A stretch of DNA of 64,000 nt. Origin: Cloeon dipterum. Lineage: Eukaryota; Arthropoda; Insecta; Ephemeroptera; Baetidae. The DNA is taken from contig NC_088787.1 in assembly GCF_949628265.1 (NCBI RefSeq), forward strand, positions 22,434,501 through 22,498,500, given 5' to 3'. A model generated the notes under the pieces. The model was not told the origin of the DNA. It saw nothing but the letters and a program-made list of their open reading frames with translations, and searched no databases. Positions 13,401-28,400 of the stretch are shown here, one piece after another. The position numbers were made by a program, and so were the translations under genes. How positions within the stretch are numbered: the stretch's first letter is position 1; each line of letters opens with the position of its first letter.

Positions 13401-16400
13401 GTACCGTCGCGGGAAAAAAGCCGGTGGTGTGACATTGTTTCATTACTCTCAGACTGAGGAAAGCGGATTCGCGAGGCAACGTTCAGTTCGAGTTTGGAAT
13501 AAATTTACTCCTCGGTACGCAGCCAGCCGGTCTTTTACGAGGCGCGTTTATTCCGTTGCTGCAAGTGCGAATCGCATCAGCTGGCTTGAATGGGAATGGG
13601 CTACTTTCTTGCAAACTTTTCCTTCCGCTTCCTCAAGCAAACACGCAAAAATGCAACAAATCGACTTTTCGCCGCTCCTCATTAAAAGTTTTCCCCTGCA
13701 AAGCGACTGAAAGAAAGGGTTGAGAGTTTCTGCTTCCCTTTTGATTTTAAATTAAAATCGGCACTATGGAAAAGTGATAGCAGGTAAAACTCGGCCTTTC
13801 CAGGGTTAATTTCTAAATTAATCTTTTGATATGGACGCAGGGTCGAATTTTTATTCAATATGTGTATTTATTAGCTTTTTGAAGCACTGGCCTGATGTAA
13901 AAGTTTCGCAAAATTATGATCGCTCTGAAAGGGATTATTTTAAACCCCTTTTTAACACGCTGCCCGCATTATCCCCTCCAGGTTGCAGTTTAACCGAGTT
14001 GCCGAAATTGATTAAATTTTCATGGAGTAACTAGGAAGCGCGAGATTTCCTCTGCGCGGTAGACTAAGGGCTGAATGCGAAGTGAGCTATTTGGTGCAAC
14101 CCCTCGAGAAGCGTTTTTAACTGTTGCTGCGGGCATACGAGCAGGGCGCACCCGCTGAATAAGTGGCGAAACCATATCTCTGCCTGCTGCGAAAACACGC
14201 GTGTGACGCTTTGCTAGTGCAGCCCCTGGTGACCTCATTATCGTGGCAACAAAAGCGGGCCCTCAAATCGCCTTAAAACGGCGACAAAGTTTGATTACTT
14301 TTTGTGCTCGGCTGCGTGTCTTAATTAATTTTCCCGGCATCTACTCTAAAACGTTTTCTTTTGCTTCTCCGATTTCTTCAGAACTCTTGTAGAGAAAAAA
14401 TAAACAAACAATTCTAATTAAATTTGCTTGATAAATAATTGAATTTTGTACAACTCATTCATACATATATAATCACCTTCTGCTTCATATTTAGATTAAA
14501 AGGGTTTCAACTCTCCTCGGAATATTCAGATTGAATGATAATATTTTGATTAAACGCAACGTTGGCGTACCACCAATATTCAAACTACATACACTGTCAA
14601 GCAATATTTTGTTTTCATTGCTAACGCTTCTCAATTACGTGTTTTCCTTTTTTTGAAACCTCAGTGATGTTTTATTTTTCCTGTATATCACAGGATCTAT
14701 TAAAATCTGATGCAATTTTCTGAAGTATGAAATGTTATTACCAGTACTGTATACTCACTTTGAAATGTTGTAAAACGGATAGCTGTTGTGAGACTACTTT
14801 AATTGAATCCTCAATGTTTTTTTAATTGCAACAAGGTTTTTCCTTGGTTTTGAACTATAATTATTAACCCTAAAAGAGCTTAAGACCGTGAAAATTGATC
14901 ACTAGTAATCCGGATGCTCAATTTTTTCAGGTGTGACGCGTCAGGTTGGCGACGCTCTGTTGACGGAGCGCGCGCAGCGCAGCGGCCGAGTGGTCAGCAT
15001 CGGCATCGCGCCGTGGGGCATCGTGGAGAACAACAGCGAACTCGTGGGCAAGAACCGGGACGTACCCTACCACTCCATCTCTTCCCCGAGGTGGGCCTTT
15101 TTCATTCTTTGCCTCTCTTCCGCGTCTGCGGAGCAGGCCCAGCAGATTTTGTCTCCGCGGGGCCAACGTTTTACTCTTCATTTGACTCCCGACGAGCTTA
15201 TTTTCCGCCCTTCCACTTCGTTGTCGAGAGCACGAAATTCAGTGCCCGACGGCGGCCCTTTCTTCTCCGCCTCCTTCCCCGTATTATCCTCTTCTCGAGC
15301 TATTTTACCTGCTCTCTCTATCTCTTCCTCCAGCTCTCTTGCGCGAAAAATCGGCTCAAACCGAGAGGCTGTGATTTTGGGTCTTGTTAGGCTGCACATA
15401 GCTTTCATTATTGCTCTACTTGAAGGAAAGTGCGCCTGGCGTGTTTACCATGAATCCTCATTCAACCATGCTCCCATTTATTTTCTGCTCTGTGAAACTA
15501 CCTCGTGCAACAAAACGAGTAATAAATTGCCAATCTTATGCCAATTTTCCCCCTCCAATTTTTGGTTTCACGTGAATTATCATGCAAACCTATTTTGAAT
15601 AATTAATCCCAAATTAACATTATTGGTTGGCGGGAACCAATTATTCTAGTATGTTGAGCATTTACATTCCTCTCCTCCGCCCTTCGTCCCAAAATAGCCC
15701 AGCGTCTAAATTTCTGCCAATTTAGCATAATTATTTGTGGCAGGTGGCTGTTTAAGGTAGTTTGAAGGGACGAGTCTCTCTCGTTTGCGGCAATTTCATG
15801 AATAATGAACGCCCCTTCGCTAACCCCAAATTTCTCTAGCAACAGGCTTGAAAGAGAGTGCGTGCTAGCGGTGGATACAGCAAGTTCGACGCGAACTCAA
15901 AAAAGTTGCTGTAAAACTTTTGTGTACAAACACTTGCCTCCAGCGAGTTGTGTTGGTTTTTCCTGCGCTCACCAAAACTTTATCTACCTTTCCACACAAC
16001 ATAGAAAACAAACAAAATAGTTGTTGATTTTTCCGATTCAAAATATTTTTCGACCCTTCATATATCGGAGTAAAAAAAGGAAAGAGCAATGAACAGATTT
16101 TCAGCGCGCGCAAATTATTTTTTTCGCCTTCATAAAAACAAAAAGCACCCGCAGATTAAAGCCTCAATCGATTTGAAATAAATTGAGATGCAAGCAGTGT
16201 ATGAAAGAGCTTACTTTTATTGTGCTGCAATAATTGAAGGCGGCTAGTTTGCTACAAAAAGTAATCGAGGGGCAAAAGCAGCAATTTTCAGCAACAATTC
16301 TCATGACAGCTGCCAATTTAGAGCTTCCGCAGCCAACATCTGCTAGCGTGCGCTTTTTATACCCCTTTTTTTGTCTGCAAACTTTTGCACTAGCTCCGCT

Positions 16401-19400
16401 GTAAAGCCTCTCTCGCTGCAATGCGACTGGCCAAAGTTACCGACGTGAGTTCTCATTGTTTGCTTATTTCTTCGCCATCCGCTGTTTGCAGGTCCAAGTT
16501 TGCAGTGCTCAATAGTCGGCATGCTTACTTCCTTCTGGTAGACAATGGCACGGCCGGACGGTACGGTGCCGAAATTCACCTGCGGCGCCGACTAGAGAAA
16601 TACATCTCGGCTCAAAATTTGCATCCCTGTGAGTCTCAATCGAAGCACCGATGGAATTCTAGGACGTGAGCTGTGGTTTTAAATTATGAGCAATCCTTAA
16701 ATTTACAAGCAAAAACATACACAAAAAACTTTTAGAAATGAACGAGCAGGAAAAGTTCAATTTGCTAACTCCGAAAAGACAGGTTAAATTCAAGTAGCCT
16801 TACTCGTCTGTAGAACTCGTGGGTTTGGTAAATGGAGTTGCAAGTAAATTTGTTGAGTTGCTCTCACATATTTGGAAAGTATGGAAGCCTCACTGTTCAC
16901 GTCCAGATGTTCGATCTGCAGCTTTCGCAATTATCATCTGTGTCAGTCTTTTGATGAGCGATCCCTTCGGGGATGGCTCAATCTAGCCGAGTTGTCTAAT
17001 GGCGCGTGTGTGTGTGTTGTTCTATCTGCGGCAAATTGGCTGCGAACGCCCTTGATTGTCTTGCTCCCGTCATGCCAGTGCGCGATCCCTTTTCAAACGG
17101 CCCTCTCCCTGTGTGTGTCGTGTTTGTATGTCATTGCATGCCTTCCGGTCCATTCCCATTCGAGGCTTGTTGATCGTGTTTCCAATCCCAATCTCTTTCG
17201 TCCGGTCTGTTACGTGCAATCTAGTGTATTAGGTGTGAAAGTATTTTGCGAAGACCGCTCAGTGTTGCGCATGCATGGCTTCTGTCCCTGTTAGAAAACA
17301 CACTTCTTCTTTTTTGTTGTGTTATTTTTGTTGTGTTACGAAAAACGATGACGAGAGTCGATCGATTATATCATATCACATACGTTGTGGTATTTTTTTC
17401 AATAATTGTTTTGTCCTTGTTCTCTGTTCATTAATATTTGCAATATTAAAAAAATGAGATGTCCCCTTAATGACAAAAATGTTGTTGCGTCTTTGTTAAT
17501 GTTAAATAGGTCCAGACATGATGATATGATAAATTTAAACTCCTCGAAATCAATATTTCGGGCTTTTCTACCCACTTTTAGCCCCAGCAATGCATTGCCA
17601 AAAACCAGCTCAACCATGTAGCTTTCGCTGGAAAATATTAAAGATACTACTAGTATAATTTAGAAGGGGAGAGATAAAACCTCAGATGTAGATCATGAGA
17701 GGATTTGTATCCATTGGCAAGCAAAACACTCTGTACCCAAAACCAATGAAGAAAACCAAAATATAATTTAAAATACAAAACCATTTAAATAAAAAAATAT
17801 TTAAATTTCATTTTGTACAGATATTTTGAATAACATGATCTTTTCTACGTGTTTTGGTTGGCTTTCATTCATAGCATATGATTTAAAGCGAGATAGTTTT
17901 TGAAGATCAAATGGTACAGAGACAAACATGACGTTTCAAAGTTGACAACTCTTTCCAAAAATCTGATTTTAAATCTTGAAAGTTAACTATTTATGGACCT
18001 ATTTAACTTAACTTTAATAATTTTAATTGGTTGTTTATAAAAAAAAGAGATGGTTCATGTTGTGGAATTAACGTTAATGGTTTGATCCGTTGTTTGCTGA
18101 ATCTTAAACGAAATTTTTAAAAATTAAATAATTATAACTTTGATGTTAACCTTTCAAACAAAGTGTTGTGATGTCTCAATTTCTATGAGCGAATTAAATA
18201 ATTCATACATGTTCATTTTTCGTTTCTTATTCATTCATTCTTCACTCACGTCACCATAGGTCCGATAGCAATTAGATTTCTAACGTAGCGATTCTCTTTC
18301 ACCCTCGTCTACCTTCGACACCGATAATCCCGCTCCGACCACTCCGCACATTCTCGACCCGATGCACTTTGGTGTTTGTCCCGCCCTTGCCCGCTTCGCC
18401 ATGCACCCCGCCCTGGATGTTGTGCAAACGCGTCGGCTCTCGACTCAGCAAGACCCTCTTCTCCCCCTGACGAAGGCACCCACTGCAGCATCCCTGTCGT
18501 CTGTCTGGTCATCGAGGGCGGCACCAACACCATCCGCGCGGTCCTGGAGTACGTCACCGACGACCCACCGGTGCCCGTCGTCGTCTGCGATGGTTCGGGA
18601 AGGGCCGCCGACCTCCTCGCCTTCACACACAAGTGAGAGCGTAGTCTATCTTGATTCAGCAAGCATGTTAAATTATAAAAAAGTGCACATCGTTCTAATT
18701 ACATAATTTACAAATCAAAAAATCAACTATACACATTTAACTTTATTGATTTACATAAAAACACAATTTAAAATTTGTAGTTCATAATGCTTGAAAATTG
18801 TATATTAAAAATTTTAGTGCAAAATTAATTTAATTAATTATTTTTAACATATAATTTAGAATATGAGTTCAAAAATTTTTCCATGTTATACAGCCATTTT
18901 ATAACGTCAACGTGGTTAACTTTTATATTACCCTTCTACTGAGTTGTTAAATTCACAGTTAAATGATTTTAATTTGACTCGCTCATACCGTCCACATGAT
19001 TAATTTAGGTGGTTCTATTAAATTATTATATCAATCCCTCAAAAATAAGTAGATCACAGCGTTTTCCACGAGAATTGCGTGTTTTTGTATTTTGAATTAA
19101 CATTTCTGCAATCAATTCTATCCTAATTAACAAGCCAAAATATAATCAAGAATTGTTTTTATTTATAATTTATGAATTTTCAGTGAGTTTTTTGTATGAA
19201 ATTAATTTTTCCATGGCCTCATTGATTGGCCTGATTTAAGCCACCTCAGAATCATAGGAACGTGACAATTTTGAATAATTTATTCCGATGCAGGCAAATA
19301 TATTTTATCTTTTCTCTTGGTGCCAAATGATTTCAAAGCGAATTACAGATCTCATTTCAATTCTTTTCACTGCAAATCGCGTGTGAGAAATTCGACATTT

Positions 19401-22400
19401 GTGGGGGGTGAGATGAAATAAAATTGATATTTCTGGCAATGTAGATACGCGTCGGAGGATGGCGAACAGACAGTGCTGGAAAGCATGAAGGATTACCTGA
19501 TTAGCATGATTCAGCGCACTTTCGACTCTGGAATCGAGCAGGCGGAGCAGCTCTACACCGAACTACTGCAGTGCACCAGAAAGAAAAACCTGGTATGTGT
19601 TTGAATTTTCAATTTGCTTATATTCAGTCTCTCTCCCTCGCACAAGCACACAATTCCCACTTGGCAGCTCAAAATAGACTTCTGCTCACGTGGGAAGCTC
19701 ATAAAATATTTAGAGATGTGTGACGAGGGAGGAAATATTTACCAGCGGCAAATATATTTCTTAATTAAAATAACTTTTGTTTCATTCAGGCCAAATATTT
19801 GGAAATTTATTCTTAAATGTATGAAATTTAACTAACTGAAACACACGAAATTTAATTAAAATCACACATACGCAAATACCCCGGAGTTAGAAGAGGATAT
19901 TAAAGTTATTTATCTCTTTTATGATAACTGGTGTGCACTGCCAGAGCGACTGTGCCTGACACGAATAGTTTTAGATACAACCAACATGAGTCCAAATTCT
20001 GGAGACTTATGTCAAAGGCATGCGACTCTATTTATTTCATGCGCCTTACTTTGATGTAGTTAAATTAAATCAAGGAATTGAGAGGAAAAAGCATAACAAT
20101 TTTTAAATCTGACAATTGATTAGGTTTTTTAAGGATGAACATTTTGAGTTTTCCCATCAAAGTCTGCAGAATGCCGCAATAAAAAGCTCATATGCAACAC
20201 TATACGCCTAAATTTAATTTTCTAACGGCATTGAAAGAAATCAGACATTTTTAACAGGTTTCCGCCGTTAGAGAAAGCAGCTAAAAATTTTTGCTTTTTA
20301 AAAACGGCCTAAAATATGATATTTTCCTCTTAGGATCTCCAGCTTGATTTTCTTACCGCTTGCACAGTTATCCGTGGCATGTAATAAACCTATTAAACAC
20401 TAAATTAGTAAGGAAGAAAAGATATATCCCTCTCAAAAATTTATTTCTCTGCTATATAGTTCCAGTTGCCAACTCTTCTTTCAGCGGTGTTTAGTCAATT
20501 TTAATGAGATACAGTTTATGTTAAAATCCTCATTACTTGTTAGCGGGTGAAGGCAACACTAAGGCCTTGTTGCTTTATCTGTAAAAAGTGTTTGGTTTCA
20601 CGGAAAATGAATTTTTCTGTGAAAATGAATGAATTTTTCTGTACAGATCACAGTGTTCAGAATCACTGACCGGCCAGACGAGAAGATGCAGGAGCTGGAC
20701 CAGACGATTTTGACGGCGCTGTTCAAGAGCCAGCATCTGTCGCCGTCGGAGCAGCTCAGCCTGGCGCTCACCTGGAACCGCGTGGACATCGCGCGATCCG
20801 AGATCTTCGTGTACGGCCAGGAGTGGCCGAGCGGCGCCCTCGAGGAGGCCATGATGCAGGCGCTCGAGCACGACAGAATCGACTTCGTCAAGCTGCTGCT
20901 CGAGAACGGCGTCAGCATGAAAAAGTTTCTCACCATCCCCAGGCTCGAGGAACTCTACAACACAGTACGAACCCAGCTTTTTCTTCATCTATGTGCGCTT
21001 CTTAGCACTCGAAAAATTCGATGATTGTTTTTTGCCAAAGCAAAAAGCAAGGCCTTGAAATGAAATTGTGTTGTACTTCAGAATGCGTGCCTACTGCTCA
21101 AAAGCAGGGCTGTGAAATTTAGACGGTCGTCGGCTATTTTTCTCTCATAGGTGTGAGAAATCGTCATGCACGCGATTCGTTTTATAGCTGTTTCAACGAT
21201 ACTCGAAATCGTCTAAATCTGAGAAATACGTGCACAAAATGTCTACATCAGTCTCAGTCAGCTAAAAATACGTGGAAACTCTCGTATTTTGCTCCATTTT
21301 ATAGTGTCTTGTATGCCAACAGTTGACTCAATATAGCTGGAATTTTTCAGCCTACTTATTTCTGGCCCAAATGATCGTTCAATTTCAATTTGAGTTGTAA
21401 TTTTTAGGCTGATTCAATCATTTTTATTCCTTGGGACAAGCTGGAAAGGGAAAGATATATAATTAACTGCGTTCATTTTTTCATGAATTTGCGTCCTTAA
21501 ATAAAGCCCCGTCTTTTTCACCGACTGGTTTAAAAAAAATATCAGGAAATTCAGCAATTCTAAGAGGGTGAAAATAATAACTAGAACAAAAATAAAATGG
21601 AAAGGAATGCATATATCATCATTCTTTCCTGCACTTTGCTCTCAAATTTTGATGTTCCGTTGAGTAGACTTGTATTATTAAAACTGAATATTTGCCTATT
21701 ACAATAAATTTACAAGAAAAAATAACTCAGTTTAGTTGTACGTTACCAGTCACAAAAATAGGTGTTATAGGCGCCTCTTAGGCGATACTCTTCAAGAAAA
21801 TGTAGCCGGCCTATTAAAATAAGGATAAACCCAAAAGTTATGTCTCAAAAATATTTATTTAAGACGTAATAACGTATTAAGTTGATAAGAAACAATTAAA
21901 ATAAAAGTCTACATAGAATCGACTTTAAAAAAGTCTAAATTTCACAACCTGTATTAAAAAAATGAACTCTTTAAACGCCACGTTTTGGCAACAGGGAAAG
22001 TATTTAGATGGGCCTATTAATTCTTCAAAGTTGAACCTGATTTTGGAAATTTAATCCAAGTCCCATACCAATAAGGTTTAATTGAAAAAAATATTTCCAA
22101 AATTCTGAAATTTTACACGTGGCATTGAAAGGTTTCCTCATTTCATTCAAAGGCTTCAGGATCATACTCACTGTCAATTTAATTGATCTGTTCTCACTTG
22201 TTTAGCACTGCTCGTGTTCTGCATCAGCACCAATACAATAAACGCTGTTTGTTCTCTCAGTTGCAGCGAATGTGCATGCTCTGTTTGCATATAGAGCCAA
22301 CCTGCAACACTCTGTGTGTCTATCCACACCCATCCTTATAGCTAGGTGTTTAGCCGCTAACCGCGATTTTAACATTCCTTCTTTCAGAAGCAAGGACCAA

Positions 22401-25400
22401 GCAATACGCTGGGCTACATTTTAAGAGACTGCAGACCTCACATACCTCGCGGCTACCAGTACACCCTCCACGATATCGGCCTAGTTATTAACAAACTGAT
22501 GGGTGGCGCGTACAGGTAACGGCTTGAACGCGTCCAAATGATCTCGATTTAATTCACATTCGGTGCGAAACGCAGGACCAACTACACGAGAAGAAAGTTT
22601 CGGGTGATATACGCCAAAGTGATGAAACGCTCTCAGCATGTCCACCGCAACAGCGCCTCGTTCATGCGCTATTACGGCAACGCCAACGTTACCCTGAGCT
22701 TACTCACAGATGTGATGCCCTTCAACGAGAAAGATATGCCTCCAATCTTTGATTATCCGTTCAACGAGCTGCTGGTGATTTATGTTAAAATTTCTACTCT
22801 TCAATTGAGCAGCAAACAGATAAAAAGAAAGAAAGAATAGAAAAATCCCCTTTGTTTTTACTTATCATTTTTTGAGATACATTAATAGAAAAATTAAGTC
22901 ACAAGATGGAGTAAGAAATATTCCTTAGATTGAACGGCCGGTAAAACCAAAATGGGAATAAGAACTTGATTTGACTTCATGATCTAATAATTATCAATCT
23001 CCTGTTGAAATTTCAGTGCACTGAGTGTTTTTTTAAATATGGTACCGTAGAACATCCTGAACTAATATTCTTGTATTTTCCTGAAGACTAGAGCAATAAA
23101 ATTTAAAAGTAGCACAGATATATTACTGTTTAACTATAAATTTTTCTACAGTGATTACTAAATTTGTATACCATTTTTACAGAGCATATTTCTCTTTAGA
23201 AATAGTTTTTGCTCTCTAGACAGTTCGAAACACCGAAGCAAATAGTTCAATAAAAAATCCGTTTAGCAGGATAATATACGATCTGAATAATTTATAGCTG
23301 AAATCCAATATTTGCTTTTAGAAATGGCAACAACACGACTTACTAAATTGGTAAAAAAAGAAATATTGAAACAAAAATTTAAATCTTTCTAGTAGCCGTC
23401 AATTGAGTGAGCAAACCCGACTTAAAACAAAGTTAGAATAAGAATAAATTAAAATAACTCACTTCTTTAAAACTCCTGTGAAAATGTTTCCTCTAGCTTG
23501 TAAAAACTTTGAATTCAGCGTTAAAGTATGAATTTGATGAATAAGGTATCTAATTAATTTAATTTGGCAGATATGGGCCGTGCTGACCAAACGGCAGCAA
23601 ATGGCTCTGCTGATGTGGCAGCACGGAGAGGAGGCGCTGGCCAAATCCCTAGTCGCCTGCAAGCTGTACAAAGCTATGGCCCACGAGGCCGCCGAAGATG
23701 ATCTCGAGACTGAAATTTACGAGGAGCTACGCAACTACGGCAAGGAGTTTGAAAATATCGGTGAGCCACTCTTTATGAATAGCCAGTCGGGGGCAATAAC
23801 GTGCGGTATTTTTGCAGCTTTGGATTTAGTCGACTTCTGCTACCGACAGGATGACGACCAGACGCAGCAAATGCTGACATGCGAGCTGCAGAACTGGAGC
23901 GGACAGACCTGCCTCAGCTTAGCCGTGGCCGCCAACCACAGAGCCATGATCGCACACCCCTGCAGCCAGATCATCTTGGCTGATTTGTGGATGGGTGGGC
24001 TGCGCACGAGGAAAAACACCAACATGAAGGTTAGCTGCTGCATTTTTTATCTCAATCAGTTTAAAAAATTTATCGCGCCAGTTGGGCAAAGAGCAAAAAT
24101 AAAAGCTTTTTACGCAGACCAGCCTAGCATCAAGGAACCATGCATGTTTTAACATATCATTAGGAATTATAAAATAGATAAAACCAAAACTAACTATTTT
24201 TATTTACAATCCTGCAAAGAACCCAAGGATATTTAATAAATAATTTTGAAAATTTCCTTGTGCATGTTGCTGTAATGTATTTTATTGCTTATTTAAGAGT
24301 TGTTTCATTGAAGCGTTAAAAAATATTTTGGTTTTGGTTTAGTAAAAAAAAATGCCCCAAAATGTTAAAAATAATAATAAAAAGAAATTTTTTGCACATA
24401 AGCTTAATTAAAATAAATTATGCATATTATATCAAGACTTCTAAATTGCACCAAACAGGAAACTTATTAGCACTTACCAAATTGCTGGAATTTTGGTAAA
24501 ACTGCTCTAAAAAACGAGCATGAATACTTGATTTTTTTACTTTTATTCACCCCATAGAGTTAGCGGGGTGGGTGCGGGCTTTCAAACATTAGCAATGGCA
24601 GCATTTTATTGACGATTTGTTGGTTGGGAATTGCTCTCTGCTCTGCTGCACGCTCAGAAATTATGGTTTGTGTATTTATTAACTCTATATGGTTGTCTTT
24701 TTTCATCAATTTTAAACTGGAATATTTCTCCGATCTCATATTTTATGTTGTGTTTAGGTGTTTCTAGGCCTCACCTTTCCTCCTTACATCAGCAGACTAG
24801 AGTTCAAAACGAAAGAGGAGTTGCAGCTGATGCCACAGACAGAGGAGGAGCACAACACAACCAACAAGGACGAGAATTTGACTGAAAAATCCGAAAAATC
24901 AGGAGGCGCCGAGCTCAACCGCGCTGAAACCAACGACGTTGAGGTGCGTTTCTAGGGTGCTGACGTTTGAGAACGCTTATTTGGGTTTTTGTAAATATGT
25001 TGAGACTAGACTAACCAACAAGCTCGCTTTACTGTGTATAGAGTGATTTTTCTGCACCAGTTGAAGTACAGTTTCGCTGTGTAAATATCCAAATGTATTG
25101 TCCGTAGGAGTTTTTACAATTCATATACATATGGTGTTGGTTAAAACTATTAACAAAAAATGGTTTGCATGAGGTAACATAACATTTGACTCGCTGCTTT
25201 TAGTACGCTTTGTATCTTAAACTGATCTGTTTTGATTAGAAATGGCCACGAATTTTAAGCATCAAGTCCTCAAAGACGTCAAACCCGATGGGGGTGAAGG
25301 TAAGGTTGCCTTCAAATCATGCCACTCTCCTCCCAAACTCAATTCCTCTCGTCCTTTCTTACTAAAATCTGTAAATGGCGTCCTGCTTTCGCAGTTTACT

Positions 25401-28400
25401 AACATATTTGGCTGCTTACCAACTCAAGCACTAAAATGCCACTCTCATCCCTTACTGTTCTGCTCTCTTTCCAATTTTCACGGCCAGATTGCGGTATGTG
25501 CATGGAGATATGATAGCGTTGACACTATTCCTTGCAGGCTCTTATTGCAAATAATGCAAATGTGCAGGAGAATGGCAAACTGAAGGGGGATGACGATGAC
25601 CAGTGCAGTGAACACTCTCCTCCACCTCTCGAGTTCTTCGACATCAAAACGCACAAGCCGCTACGGCTCAGCAAGAAGCTCGAGGAATTCTACACGGCGC
25701 CAATCACAAAGTTCTGGGCTCATTCGGTAAAAATGCTAATTTTGAATGAAATGGTCCTTTAAACATTTTTTCCCGCAGATTGCCTACACAGTGTTCCTAG
25801 TTTTCTACAGCTACGTGATTCTAGTTGAAATGCATAGTGTTCCGTCATGGACTGAAATGTATATCATAACTTATATCTGCACTTTTGGATTTGAAAAACT
25901 CAGAGAAATCGCTTCATCAGAGCCAGTTGGGCTAAGGTGAGTACAAACTGCAGAAAAAGTTGATAAAAAGCCCGTCAAAATTTATAATTTGAATTGTTTA
26001 ATGCTGAAAATCCCCACCAGTTTATGATTTTGGCCTAAATATATATTTTCTTTGCTCAAATTTTAGCATCAATGAAAATTCTGATCTCCTTTTTGCACGT
26101 AAGCCAAAGAGTGTTAAATCAAAGGTCCAATTAAAAATACGGTATTTTGAGAATTTACAATAGCGTTTTATCCTTTTTTATTAAAAAAAATCCTGATATT
26201 TGATAATCGACAAAATTCAAGTAACAAAAAGGAAAAAAATCGTATTGCAGACAAAAATTTGCGGTTTGGTCGTGGAACCTTTGGAACCCGATGGACGCCG
26301 TGGTCATCACCATATTCCTGATTGGTCTGATGCTGCGTCTGCAGTCAGAGACGATGATGATTGGCAGGGCCATGTTCTGCGTCTGCGTCGTCTACTGGTA
26401 CCTCAAGATCCTGACTTACGTCGGCGTCAACAAGTATCTCGGACCGCTGGTCACCATGATGGGCAAGATGGTCATCAACATGATCTACTTCGTCGTGCTG
26501 TTGTTGGTGGTGCTCATGTCATTCGGGGTCGCCCGCCAAGGCATCCTCTACCCGCACAACCAGTCCAGCTGGCTGCTCCTCAAAGATGTGGTTTTTCAGC
26601 CGTATTTCATGTTGTATGGTGAAGTACGTAACAATTCGTACTATAAGATTGGAATTAATAATGCTTCAACCGCTGGACTCAGCCTATTGAAAATTTACTT
26701 TGAAAAAAAACGCATAACTGGAACATTATAATATGCACACAAAAATAAATAGTTAAAATCCCAGAACTTCAGTGAAACATTTAAATTTTAAAAGCAAGCA
26801 TTCAATAATTATCAACTATATTAATATTGAATCTATTGGATAGAACTGGCACATTTAAAAAACTCCTATGTCAATCTTCAGGTATTTGCCGATGACATTG
26901 ATCCTCCGTGCGGAGGGGAAGGACAAATTGAGTGCGTGACTGCCAGGTGGATTTCTCCCATCATCATGTCGATCTACCTTTTAGTCGCCAATATTTTGCT
27001 CATAAACCTGCTCATAGCAGTGTTCAACAACATTTTCAATGAGGTCAACGCCAACTCGCACCAAGTCTGGATGTTTCAAAGGTTGTTTCAGTGATATTTC
27101 TCTTAAATCTATCTTTCATATATTTATGACGTCATTTCAGATTCACAGTCGTGATGGAATACGAACAGAAGCCTGTGCTTCCACCGCCATTCATCTTCAT
27201 CAGCCACATTTACCTGCTCTACCAGTTCTGCATGCGCAAATACAAAGGCGAGGAGGACTCTTATGACAACGGACTCAAGCTCTTCCTCGAAGATGAAGAC
27301 ATGGAGCGGCTGTACGACTTTGAGGAGGAGTGCGTTGAGGGCTACTTTAGGGAGAAGGACACGAAGTTGCAACTCTCCACGGAGGAAAGGATCAAAACCA
27401 CGACTGAAAGGGTAAACAACTAAAAAAACTTTGTGGCAAACACTAAAATGGTTAGGAGTTAAGGGAATTGAAATACGTGCATTTACACAGTCAAAAAAGA
27501 ACTTGAAAATTTTTTTATCTTCCCATTTCAACTAGTTGTATGACTTGTACATTATACTGTGCGTAATTCTTAAATACATATCTAAGTTTCCCTCCATATT
27601 TTTTATTTAAGCTTTTATGATTAATCAAATCTACTAGCGTATTTGATTTTGTAACCTTTAATTTTCTTTGTTCATATCTTTTACACTTTTGTATATAATA
27701 ATATTTTTCCAGGTTGAAAACATGTACCAGAAAATCGAGGACATCAACCAAAAAGAAAACAGTCAAAACACGTCGATCCAAGGCTTAGAGTTTCGGCTGC
27801 GCAATTTGGAGAATCTCGCCGAGAAGACTGCATCGCACCTGGCCGTGATCCACAGGTTCATGGCGACCCACACGGGCAGCGACCTAGCCCTGCCTGAAGG
27901 AGACATGAAGGGCTCTGATGAGAAGCTGAAGCGGATCATTGAAATGCACCCTGAGCCACCTGTAGACTCGTTCAGCGACAAGTTCTTACACCCTAGCAGG
28001 GACTACCTGGTGCGGCGACGGCCAACCAGGTCAATGACTGAAATCAGGCCTGACTCCTACATGAGCGAGTCGGGAAGCGTATTCTTCAGGGGGACTGAGG
28101 AGTCCAGGTTCGTCGGGGAACCTTTAAAGGAAGAAGATTGTTCTTCCATTCAGGTACTATGTTATATATTTTAGTGAAATAAGTGGGAAAAACTTATTCT
28201 GAAAGAAAGCCAGCAATTTTTACCTGGAAAATATTTAGCTATGCAACCTGCGTGACAAAACTGTCAGGCCGGTTGCATAAATATTTGAAACGAACCATGC
28301 CATTTTATCAAACTATATCATATCCTAAGAGAATAAGAGCATAAATGTTATTTGAGGAGGTTATAAACAGTAATATAGTTGAAGAACATTAAACATAATA

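Larger units (their letters stand above)
10436..24029 (+). other. Trpm: TRPM N-terminal melastatin homology region exons
   Basis: Eleven exons encode the large cytosolic melastatin homology domain. Landmarks in order: [10 protein letters not shown] at 10437; [21 protein letters not shown] from 12107; [13 protein letters not shown] across the 12320/14931 junction; [14 protein letters not shown] near 15000; [20 protein letters not shown] from 16498; [20 protein letters not shown] near 18500; [20 protein letters not shown] at the end of the 20647 exon; [20 protein letters not shown] from 23574; and [20 protein letters not shown] near 23911. Two introns inside this block are very short (60 nt at 22516-22575 and 57 nt at 23761-23817). 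Confidence 0.93.

Noticed and set aside
14933-15598. 221-codon + strand frame
   Set aside because: Only its first 53 codons are TRPM exon; the rest reads through a GTGGGC donor at 15091 into intron.
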